DNA of 64,000 bases from Echinococcus granulosus (taxonomy: Eukaryota; Platyhelminthes; Cestoda; Cyclophyllidea; Taeniidae): contig NW_020170492.1 of assembly GCF_000524195.1 (NCBI RefSeq), positions 1 to 64,000 on the forward strand. Direction: 5' to 3'. Below are positions 1-10,672 of this stretch, one piece after another (within the stretch, counting starts at the first letter, position 1; each line of letters starts with the position of its first letter). A model generated the notes under the pieces. The model worked only from the letters and a program-made list of their open reading frames with translations, searched no databases and was not told the DNA's origin. A program made the translations under genes and the position numbers.

Positions 1-2499
1 ACCGCATTTACATTGCAGTCTCTTGATTTTGAAGAAATATGCTAGTTAATTTACTATTAAACAATTAACCTAATTTCTCATACAACACAGATGTCATTTA
101 TCAAGGTGCATTTTTAACGACATCGCCTAACCTACCACTCCCCGAATCGCTTACATATATTCTTCTATGACAGATTTTTGCCCCAAACAGAAGAGCAATC
201 TGTTTTTTGCAAATTTCTGTCACGAAGTCAATGAACTTATGCTCGATGTCATCTAACTTTGGGCATCTAAAGCAAAAACTTAAGTACCTGCATTGAGCAG
301 ATACAGATGAAACAAGCGCGTGTAAGCGATGCCTCGAAACAAAGACTGTAATACTACAAAAATTAACTAAGATTTGGCCTTTTTGTTTGGCTTTTCCGAG
401 CATTTCAGCGCAGCGTTAAACATGGTGGGTGTTTTCAAGTACTAAGCAAGGTCTATTTATTCTCTGCCTTTTAAATGAGTCCATATTAATTTGCAGGATT
501 TTACTGCAGATTTAAATTTTTTAGCAATAAATAAGCCCCTCGTTGTTGCAGTATAATTCATTGCACAGCAATAACTCGGTTTTATTTGTCTACTTTATTT
601 AAATTCTGTATAAAAAACTACTTTATTTGAAGATTCATGTTACCTCAGCAACATGTCACGATAAAAGTAATATATAAGCTTAGCATGGTAGTGGTAATGG
701 TTTTTACAACTTTTCTAGTGCACTAGTACCTCACCGGAATGTTTATCTGAAGCATTTATGAGGAACGCGCAAATAAATTCATGGAAAAGCAAATTTTTGA
801 TTATAACCAGCGAAATCTACTTAAAAGCGTATTCATAGACGGCACTTCTGAGTTTGTAATGCTTGCAGGTCACTAGGACTGTTGACAGTAGTATGCGCTT
901 AAAGCAGTTAGGGAAGGTATTCCAACCCATTTATAAGATGACAGTGATGTCATCAACGATAGGCACGCCTTTGAAGTCCTCATATAAAATGACTAGTGAG
1001 CAGTACGACTCAATGGATATCGTTGAAATGATTTTCAAATACTGGTTTACAAGAAGTATTCCCCCGCTATAAACTACAACAGAGGCTCCACGCAATCAAA
1101 AGCAATATTTGGGTTCAAATTTTATAATTTCGGAATATTTTTGACGCATTTAAATTTGCTCATGGATTCTGCAATGATAGTAAATTATTTAAATACAAGT
1201 GCATCTGTTTTTAATTATGAATGTAAAGAGTTTCTAAATTATGTGCAATTGTAATAATTCTGTGGTTTATTGATCCTTTAGTGATAAAAGTTGACGGCAT
1301 TCTTTAGTTAACATTTCCGTTCAAATATAGTATCTGTTGAAAAATAATATACACTGGTTGTTTCCTTGAGAAATGCTATTGTAACACTTATATTGTTTTA
1401 ATGTTCCTTTCAGAGAGGAGACGGGGATGCAATTTGAACCTGGTGACAGAGTTAACGCCCTGCAAGCCTAAGAGCGGTTGCGAATCCTCACTCCGCTAAA
1501 CCCTGTACTCGTTTTCCCTATTCACTTCTTCCAATAAATGTGTCGAAATTAAATCAACCTCGTTGTTTTAAGAGTACTAGGAGCAAGGCAGAAGAGACCT
1601 ACGATCCTCGCCCCACACTATTGTTTTAATTATTGGGATGGTGTTCTTGTCACAATTGTATGATAGAAAATCAATTTCAATCCCTAGCACAAATTATAAA
1701 ACACTTAGTTAGGCAATAGTAAGTAATGCTCAGATTTTTCAATATTTTGGAAAAGTTGGAAATAATTTGCACTTAATTAAGTCCATACAAGCGGAAATAC
1801 TCGGATTTATACTCGTGGTACTGGCTTCATTGGGACATCTGTCCGTGTTTTTAAACAATAATTTGAAGAAATTTCACATTTTATTCGAAAAAGTTTTACA
1901 CAAGGCATGGGTATTACTAAAGGACAGCTTCTCTCATAACTGCATAGTAAATAACGAATCATCTCTATGCGAATATTTAGTTGCAAACTCATTGAGGAAA
2001 TCCAGGTTTTTAAATTATTATGAATAGTTTACTGATTTCTTGTCTTCAGCCATTTTCTACTTTGTTCTAACTAGGATGTTTCCAGCCATTGCCATAACAA
2101 CAAGGCCATTAAGAACTTCAACTACTCTTTTTGGCTACTGTTTTACCGTTAGAAAATTTGCGGATGTCAATTGATAACTGAGACTTGGGAACTTTTGCAC
2201 CTTACTTATTTGTTTCGTTTGCGTTTTAGTGAATTCTTTGTTATGAAGACCATGGTATTTCACATAATTAGGTAACCTTAAGGCGTTCAATTACAGTTAG
2301 GCCTGTTCACTTTGTTTGAAGCTTATACAAATGAATTTAACAGATTGGGAATCAAGGTTCAAAGTGGAGCATTGAAAAAATTTGTTTGAAATTATCATGT
2401 TGATGTTCGTTCGCTGTCAATGATAAATTTTGTGGGAAAGTTTTAAAGATATCATGCTGCTTTTTCATTTAGTGTTTTCTAGCTATTACTAACTTCCGC
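1..2499. other. Intergenic region with one degenerate repeat
   Basis: No exon of a recognisable family is visible on either strand. The open frames here are short and have no domain-like content. The only structured part is the degenerate repeat at about 1411-1620, listed separately. The sequence is AT-rich and otherwise looks like ordinary intergenic DNA. Confidence 0.6.
1411..1620 (+). repeat. Degenerate dispersed repeat, copy A
   Basis: It is related to 37738-37960. Both copies open with a purine-rich block (AGAGAGGAG followed by a G run) and continue into similar sequence. Both contain an AATAAA-type motif followed by a TGTC/AAAT stretch (A near 1532-1552, B near 37866-37885) and end in related sequence. 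The opening purine block resembles the polypurine tract just before the 3' LTR of the short LTR element in this window (9711-9725). It may therefore be the polypurine tract plus LTR of another family. That reading is inference; the similarity itself was judged by eye. Confidence 0.4.
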
Positions 2500-2701
2500 T
2501 GTAATTCGATAGTGGTTTATCCCTCGGTTCTGGTGAGGCGCCACTTTTGTACTTCGAGTTAGCCTCTTTGTTCCTCGCTGGGTGGGCTGGCCTTTTGGGC
2601 CATGCCAATAGCCCAGACACCTTCTCTGCGCTGAAAATATATATATTTTCTGCCCGAGTATTGTGTCTTCTTTCGTCTTAAGGGAGTCTCGGGACGCTAC
2701 A
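2500..2701 (+). mobile_element. Solo LTR of the short LTR-element family
   Basis: About 202 bases begin TGTAATTCGATAG and end GGGACGCTACA, the same ends as the LTRs of the elements at 8818 and 36337. Shared internal blocks include GGTGGGCTGGCC and TCTGCCCGAGTATT. No internal region follows on either side, so it is a solo LTR. The flanks tccgc (2495-2499) and tctgc (2702-2706) could be a 5-base target duplication with one change. An antisense open frame runs through it, but it is not a gene. Confidence 0.8.
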
Positions 2702-2706
2702 TCTGC

Positions 2707-3405
2707 ACTATTTTTCATCGCAAAATAAATCCAAGCATTCTTAGCTAACCGTGCGATTCTAATTCTTACTCATTTTTGCGACGCATCGTAATTAAAGCTA
2801 TAAACCTCATACCAAAAGTGCTTTTACTTCAAATTGTGAGCAGTGGCGTGCAAATCAACTCAAAAGTCTGATTTTTATAGCAATTACAACCTCCATAAGA
2901 GAGAAAACCAGTAATTGCGCTAGTAAATACGTATTCTTAGGTGAATTAATGGCGCTTTAGAAGGCATAGTTATATTGCTCCATGTGCGTTTAGGAGCACT
3001 TATTAATGAACAGCAAACCTAAACCATGAATACTTCTAGAATTCAGTCAACTTATGCAAATCCTGTTCTACCAGGATATAGATCTTGATCGTTTTACTTG
3101 TCCAACTAGTAAATTGAGAAAGTAATTCTTAAGTTTTAAATTTATATCCTGGGTTAGTAATTTGCGTTAGTTATCTTAACTGAGATATGCAAAATTCTTT
3201 GAAAATATTTTATAAAAATTGCTTTGACGAATACACCTCTACATTATTTTACGGTTCCTCTTGCCAGAGTTTTACATCAGCTAAAATGATAATAATTTAA
3301 TTTTTTTAAATTTTTCTGATGCCAAGTGGGGTAACTGATAAAGTGTGCAAATATTGTTTAAATACACACCTGGCGCGCTATTTCCAACCCAAGTGTCACG
3401 CTGCA
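2707..3405. other. Upstream region of TCTP
   Basis: AT-rich sequence upstream of the TCTP start. No exon is visible. A pyrimidine-rich stretch followed by AG at about 3392-3393 lies shortly before the start codon and could be a weak 3' splice site. No confident promoter element can be named. Confidence 0.4.
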
Positions 3406-3995
3406 ATGATAATTTACAAGGATTTTCTTACTGGTTTGTTGTTCGCATTCTGTGTACAATTGCTCTTACGATTTTTTAATTTGGCGTTGTTTGCGTCCTT
3501 TAAGGTGATGAATTGTTCAGTGATGCCTTTCCAATCAAAAAAATCAACGATCATATCTGGGAGGTCGAGGGCAAAACGATCAAGGTGAAGGAAGGCGTTG
3601 ATGATGCTCTTATCGGTGCCAATCCCTCCACAGAAGAAGGAGGGGAAGCAGTGGAGGATGGCGTCATTACTGTGATCAATGTAGTCTACTCACATCAGTT
3701 AGAGGAGTTGCCTTTTAGCAACAAAAAAGATTATACTACTTACCTGAAAGATTATCTTAAACTAGTCACAAAGCGTGTTGCTGAGAAGAATCCAGAAAAA
3801 GAAAAGGAATTCCAGGGAACTGTACAGAGTTATTGGAAAGATACTATCCTCAAGAAATTCGAAGAATGGCAATTCTTCCGACCACCCAATTACGAGGCTG
3901 AACATCAGTACCTGATTCCATGCAACTATCGTGACGATGGTGTAACCCCGTACTTTGTCTTCATCCGTGATGGTCTTGAGGAGGAGAAATGCTAG
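3406..3995 (+). CDS. TPT1: Translationally controlled tumour protein (TCTP)
   Basis: Two exons, 3406-3433 and 3505-3995, are joined across a 71-base intron (donor GTTTGT, acceptor TTTAAG) and encode 172 residues, the usual TCTP length. The short first exon encodes MIIYKDFLTG, the conserved N terminus. Exon 2 continues DELFSDAFPI. The family signature is seen in DALIGANPSTEEG (about residues 39-51). The C-terminal beta-strand core includes YLIPCNYRDDGVTPYF. TCTP is a small cytosolic protein with an Mss4-like fold. It binds calcium and microtubules and is linked to growth control and stress; helminth homologues are often secreted and abundant. No neighbour shares an obvious pathway. Starting at the later in-frame Met in exon 2 would lose the conserved N terminus. 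Confidence 0.96.
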
Positions 3996-5560
3996 GTATT
4001 TCCCATGTTTGTCTTCCATGTGTAAATACATCGACTGGTGCAGATGTTGCTGTCGTGCGCGTGTTCATGTCTGTTGGGTGGGTCGTTGCGAAACTTGAGG
4101 TGGCTTCAGGGGTCCAATACGGTGTGATCTCCGTGGTGCTCGGTCTGGGTACGAGCACTGAAGGAGCCTCGATGTGAGTTCGTCATAACGTCCTCACAGG
4201 TCGACTCATCACTGACGCATTCAAATTGTAGCGAAAGGTTGGGCATACACTTGTGCATGGGGTAGTCTGAGGTGACTTTGTGGCTGAGGTAAGCTCGATA
4301 AGGCTTATTGCGTTTCTTGTTCATGATGTAGAGCGCCCATATGTTGTTGCAGTCTATGATCGGGGGGCTCGTACTTCGCAGTTGTATTCGCGAGGTCCAG
4401 TTGTGCTTATATTTTCTCACGCCATTGTATGGCACGGCCGGTAGAGAGCCATTGCAATTGTCGACGTACGTTAGTACTAGTAAGCGTGGTAAATCCTAAA
4501 CTGCTGTGAGGGGTCGTTAGTGAGGTAGTTTTGACTGTTATGCTCTTAATTGTGTGGCCGGTGGTGTGGGTTGACGCCTCTGGTCGTTGTGTTGATTTAG
4601 ACAGGGTGCCTTGCAGTTGACGCTTGTGGTGGCGGCATGATCATGATGTGCTGAAAGCGGCGCGTGTATGTGAAATGAGTTTGAAATTAACCCCGAAAAT
4701 GGGGGGAACTGCGGTCTATCAGTGTCGTTTGATATTGGTTTGATATCACCGGACTCTGGAAGGCTTATTTGAGCAGCGTTGTACGCTCTTTTTCCTCATA
4801 GGCATCAGAGGATGTGCAAAGTCATAGTCTAAAAACCACTCAAGGGCTTGGAAATGAACCCTGGCCAGCCTACGTATGGACTCGAATTCAATTGGAGGTG
4901 GTGAGAGTGTAGAGTGATCGCATTGTTATGGAATCACGCTTATGGTTAGGTGCATACGCGTGTCTGTCAACATGTGTCCTATCGCCGAAATTCTGGTGAA
5001 TGTCCTTGCCGAAGTCAGTGTAACTGTTGATCCGCTTTGCACAAACTATCATCCCCATATTTTGTAGTGCCTTGACAGCTCACAACCCCGTTACTGTATG
5101 TCCACCCGTTAAATGGTCATACTTCATTGATAGTTAATTTACCATTCGAGTACCCGAGACTTATGGAACTATCTGCATGGAATGCAATCATTACTTCACC
5201 TCCAACGGATATGAAAAGCTCTTCTGTTCTCCAACTCGACCGTTTCTCCGAGCTTTCGCGCCCATATGCATGCACTCAAATTGATCTGATGTCCTGAAGT
5301 GACGTCCACAGTGCACTCAACAGTCGTTCAACCTGAAAGCGTCTATCGGCTGCTTTATGGATCGTTGGCTGCTCGTTCAAATAGTCGAGTCTATTCACGA
5401 CTGGGAATCGTTTGTGCTCAATTGGTAAGCAAATGAGGATTAGTTTAGCTTTGATAAAGCTGTGGACTTTCGCATGGATCTGAGTAGAGTGCATTGGGCA
5501 TCTTCACACGAGAGTCCGCAGCATATACCTTCTCCTCTACATTAGTATTCTTTCAAAATG
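3996..5560. other. Composition-shifted intergenic block, possible degenerate transposon
   Basis: The block just after TCTP is richer in G and C than the flanking sequence, and the change is visible by eye. It carries broken open frames on the minus strand, the longest at 4106-4435 (109 codons) and 5276-5494 (72 codons). Their translations match no family I can name, and no zinc-knuckle, reverse-transcriptase or integrase motif is visible. The start may include the TCTP 3' UTR. A decayed transposon is the most likely explanation, but this is inference. Confidence 0.3.
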
Positions 5561-8500
5561 TGGCACCTTGGGGAACCACTATTCAGTGTCACATGTCCGT
5601 CCAATGCTCATTCTCCCTTTCCCAGAGCAAAAGGCCAAATGGTCAGGTAAAGTATCAATAATTCTGATCGTAGGTGCCTATTCTCGAATCCCACGACTTC
5701 CATATTATTTGTCTGATCAATGCACGCATACAAGCTGCTACATTTATGCGACGGTCGCATACTGAATGCCCTCCAGTTTCGTTTCAACTAAAACGTACTT
5801 TACAACGTCGTGGCGATACATCAATGACTGAAGACAATTGCTGCGCGCACAAATATTACCACGGTGGGGAGATTTTAAGCAAACGCTTCCAAGTGTACCG
5901 GAGTCAACTAAGTGTCTGGAATAAGATGACTACGTGTGGGTTACAAAATGTCCAATGGATCCGACCACCTCGCTTGTGCTTAACTTTGTTATCTGTAGTA
6001 ATAATGATCTTTTGAGTTCGGAAAATTGAGCTATGAGGATTTTATGGCTTTTCGCTAAAATTCTATTAACCTTTCTTAATATCCCACAAATTTTAAAGCA
6101 ATATTCTTCTTAAATCAGCCTCTGTACTGCTTTACTTGCTGCCTTTTCTCTTTCTGATTTGCATACTCGTTTTTGATTTTGATTTGTGAATGTTATTAAA
6201 AATTACTGGGGTTGGACTGCATTAAGTTTTCGCCAATTTATTTATGCTGTTTTGAAAATAACACATATTTGTGATAATTTGGGCGTCTATGTTGCGCTAA
6301 TTACGTTTGCTCTTTGAAACACTCTGGAAATTTCTTCATTCTACCATTTAAGTTGACAGTAGTATCGGAACACGTAAAATTAATTTTATGCAACACTTTT
6401 GATTCGGAACTATGAATACCTGTTTGCTCATGTCAATTTTATTTCAATTTAGTTTTTATTTCTTATGATTGCACAATTAATATGCGTTGCACAAATGAAT
6501 TGGTTTTACTTATAATGTAAGAGAATAATCGCCTAAGTTGAACTGGTCAGCAAATCTAAACTACTGCTTTCGGATGTGCTTCCAACTAAAACTTCGAATC
6601 ACGGTATATGACTTATTAAATTTTTAGACTAACCTTAGCCACTATTGGCACGACAAAATTTGAGTGGTTATTTTAGTCACCTCCATCACCCATATTGTAC
6701 CTTCTTTTGAGTGCGTACCGTTGATAATCCCTTAAACAACTGACACTAGATAGAACAGATTGTGTAATTTAACAACGATAAAATTAGCCGTCGGAATTCA
6801 AATGAATCAAACTTACGGAACTAATTCTGAATGCTAGTTAGATCTGTTTTCCTAAATCTGGAAGTGGTGCTTAGACCAAGTGCAATCAGCATAAGAAAAA
6901 GGCGGATGGTCCAGAGATTTGGCATTATTATTTAATTTAGCACCTCAGGGTAAGCAAAAATACAAGTCACGCACCTGTCAGAGCCACGGGTACGATTTTT
7001 AAATTATGATTGACCTATGCTAGTAATAAGTCTTTCATGATACAGTAGATAAACTCGTAATGTTTCCGTTGAGACGTTTTATTAAAGCAATTATACAATC
7101 GAACAGCGAAAAGGATGGAATTTTGAACGAAAATAATATTAACTTAGATTAAACTGGTAATAGAAAAAGACATGTTTCTTTCTTACGAGCGCTAGTGAGA
7201 GTGCTCAAACAGCATCGCTTGTGTTGAAATAAACCACCATTCAACGCATACGTTGAAAATTGAAAAAAAAAAGTATATCCTACTCATTCAAGAGAGATTA
7301 TCATGATAAAACAGCTTTATTTCGTGGATAGAAGCATTAGTTATAATTTGACGCGTGTAATAAATAGCCTCTCCTTTCCTTACGTATATTTCAAAACTTA
7401 TGAGAAATCATTCACGGGAGGTTTTACATATTTGTAAAATATTAATGGAGCTTACCAGACTCAACCACATTACTCTATGGAACTCCCCTTTTCAGCGGCC
7501 ATATAGCCAAGAGTAACAAACTCCACAAAACCATTAGGAAGGGATGTGCAACAATTAAATAATGGAAACAGTGACAGCATCTCCGAAATGAAAAAGATGG
7601 GTACCAGGTTAATTACAGTCTCAAGCCTATCCGTAGCACTTATTGTTGAATTCATTACATCTAGAGAGAGCAATTATGCTCCCACTGCATCACCCCGGAG
7701 AGGAAAATACTTGTGCTGCCGCATCCGCCCGCGCATTGCCATCTTTGAGTATCATGAAGCTTGGCATTCCATAAAACCTTATTCCCTCTTAGTAACCTTC
7801 TAGTAACGCCATTCTGATGAAAGGGATGAAAATCATCGCGCAGGGGAAAATTGAATGTTTAAGAAACCTAAAATAAACAACTTTAAGGAAAATCTCGGAA
7901 TAGTTGTTTTCCTTGGTTTGATGCTAAATCTATTTTTGAGTACATTTGTCTATTTCAAGCAGTTTTTTAACCACAAACTGTATGGACCATGCGCAGTCAG
8001 CTTTACGATATTCAGGCTGCAAAAGGATGAGTGATCTGAGCAATACGGTAAACAATTTTCCAACATTACTTTTTATTTCCAATGAAAAATATTAATCTAT
8101 AGAATAATAAATCCGCATACTTAACATTTGGGCGGTTTGATGCCTACAACCAGGCCTAGACAGATAACAAGAGAGCACGTAAGAGAACAAACAACGTTAA
8201 ATTTCACATTGGGAATCCAAAGTTATTAAAGTTACCCGACTTTGCTACAACGTAAATGCCAAAAGTAGGAATGTATCCAGCACTACTTGTACGCTCAAAA
8301 TAAAATTTTCAACTCTTAGTCCTTCTAGCTAGCATTAAAGCTCTTAAATTTGACTTTTGTTAGGATAAAGGAACAGTGACACATAATGCTATAGTCTGTA
8401 ACTTGTACCTACTTGGTTTTAAGGTAGATCATATAAATAGAAATTCAGCTTCACAAGGTAAGAACTAATTTTCGGGTTCTAAAGTGTAGTTGAAATTAAA

Positions 8501-8817
8501 GATTTCAAGATTTGATTCCGGGGCTAATAATACCATTGAAAACCGGTAGGAGTATAACATAACCATTTCTCATCGCCTGTTAGACAGAGGCAATAAGAAC
8601 AACTCAAATCCTATTAAATGTACTGGTAGTATTCAGCGTATGGTGACGTTGTTTGATTGAAAAAAAAAGTGATCTCCGTGGTAGTCTTAAAAGACAAAAA
8701 ATGTAAAAATTTTGAACGAAATCAACTTCTATACATAGAATTCATTTCCTGGTTTTATCTACCATATTCGATGCCATTCGATTTAGGAATCGAACAATCA
8801 TTTATAAAGGACATAAC
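5561..8817. other. Intergenic region, nothing identified
   Basis: AT-rich sequence with only short open frames and no coding signature. No repeat, RNA gene or regulatory site can be supported. Confidence 0.5.
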
Positions 8818-9871
8818 TGTAGTACGTTGGTTATTAGTTTAACTCTTGGTTTTGGTAACGGCCCACTTTGTCTTAGCCATTGTACCTCGTCAGGTGGGCT
8901 GGACTCTGGGCCAAGGCAGTAGCCCTAATACCTTCTGTATATCGAATATGTGTATTCTTCCCGCGTATTATGTCTTCTTTCGTCTTCAGGGAAGTCTCGA
9001 AGCACTACATCGGCGGCAGCGGAAAGCGACATCAATCGTAAAGGACATCTATCCTGATTTCTACTACTGGGTGATAAACCTCAGCCGAGGGGAAGAAGTG
9101 CACATCCAATGGATAAGAGAATCGGTGATGACGCCAAACAGAGGAGTTGGAAATGACGTCTATTTTTGGCAACCATCCCAGTCTCGTGTTCGGAAGGAAA
9201 GCTATTAACAACGGAGGCGACACTAGCCATGAGCCATCTAAAAAATTTCGTTACGGAGTTGCCTACCGTACCTTCAAAGGGCTATCGACAATGCGAACTT
9301 GCGATACCTCCTCCACCTCTCTACCAGCTGGACAGATAGGTATGGCGAGGCGGCACCGAACAAAGTGGCAAGGTGGAACAGACGTGCAATCCTACCCCAA
9401 GAAGCTGTGTTAAATTTCGTCCTTCCCTACATGAAGCTGCTTTAAGACCAGTGTTCCCACGTCTATCTATGAACACGCGTGATGACCAGAACAATTTCCC
9501 TTCCCCGATTCCAGTTTCCTTGCAGGATGGAACTGCAAATCCAGCTGAATTGTCAAGAGAAATCAATGACGTTGCAGAAAAGTATCACCTCAGTTGCATA
9601 GAAGTTTGATGACAGACACGGTTGACGCGTGCATGTTTCCTTACAGCACCGACTACGTTGTGATGGCTGACGCAAAGGGTTGACCAAGGGGATCGGCAGG
9701 GACAATGCTGAAAAGAGGAGACGGGTTGTGCAATACGTTGGTTTTCTACTTAGCTCTCGGTTTTAGTAAAGAGCTACTTTTTGTCTTGGCCATCGTGCCT
9801 TCGCCTGGTGGGCCAGCCTCTGGCCTCCGCCATTCTTCGCTTGTTTTTGAGGGAGTGACGGGGCTTTACCT
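8818..9871 (+). mobile_element. Short LTR element with two LTRs (TRIM-like), copy 1
   Basis: The 5' LTR is 8818-9009 (192 bases, TGTAGTACG ... CACTACA). The 3' LTR starts at 9729 (TGCAATACGTTGG) and runs to about 9871, with roughly 50 bases lost inside it. A polypurine tract (AAAAGAGGAGACGGG, 9711-9725) sits just before the 3' LTR, which fixes the orientation as +. The internal region of about 720 bases has no reverse transcriptase, integrase or protease motif. It matches the internal region of the copy at 36337 along its length. This is the layout of a terminal-repeat retrotransposon in miniature, a class reported from taeniid tapeworms. The two LTRs have diverged clearly, so the copy is old. 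No clear target duplication remains. Confidence 0.78.
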
Positions 9872-10672
9872 AGTAATTAGGATGTGTATTGTCGACCTAC
9901 TGGAGTGCTTGTGGACTGCTGGCATGTTCTGGAGGCCAGACCGCCCGAAGGAGGTACAATGGCAGAGTCCTAAGTAGCTCGTCACAAAAAGTAAAAGCTA
10001 AGCAGCCAAGTCAAGTATTATGGCCTCATCATCAATGCATTGATTGAGAAATACTGTGGAAGCGACTTTGCAACTACGCAACTTGAGCCACAATATGCCT
10101 TAAAGTATAAAATAGGCCGGTGCGAAACATATGGTCAAAGTTTGTTAGGGGCGTTTGGGTGTGAGCATATGGTAAATATTACCAGTTGATTTACGTCTTA
10201 CTGAATGTGATTTTCTCTTAATTCTTAAAAGTGTTGCAATAAATAAGTTTGCAGCATATTGGGCATCATATACTTGTTGATTACTGGTATTCCATTGCTG
10301 GGGTGTGTCAAAGTTTCATTAGAATAATGCACAGCTGTTTGTGAGGCAATTTGTCACCAAAATCTATTTTATGTTGGTATAAACAACCGTTTAATAGAAT
10401 CTCACCAAGGTCGAATTCCCGCCTGACTAGCGGCAGTTCCTCGTTTCTCACGGTGTATTCCGTTGGTGGCAGATATGGCATTTAATACGGTTTTCACTGC
10501 CATGCTTTCTCGCTATTATTTATTGCACTTGAGCAGTCAAATATACCATAATTTAAATCAGATCGGCTTACAAGCTAATGTAGTGAACTTATTTTCCTAC
10601 ACATCATAGTTTAGTTATGTTCTTACCTTTTTCTGCTGTTGATTTCATTTGCCGTCTGACTTTCCTCTGCAG
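9872..10672. other. Upstream region of NOMO
   Basis: AT-rich intergenic sequence. It ends in a strong polypyrimidine tract and 3' splice site (TTTCCTCTGCAG, 10661-10672) directly before the NOMO start codon. The site is either the acceptor of a 5' UTR intron or a spliced-leader addition site. Nothing else is identified. Confidence 0.5.

Noticed and set aside
1460..1500. tRNA B-box-like sequence (GGTTGCGAATCC)
   Set aside because: It has an extra base against the consensus, and no matching A box or cloverleaf could be drawn. It falls inside a degenerate repeat.
2479..2718. 79-codon minus-strand open frame
   Set aside because: It lies almost entirely within a solo LTR.
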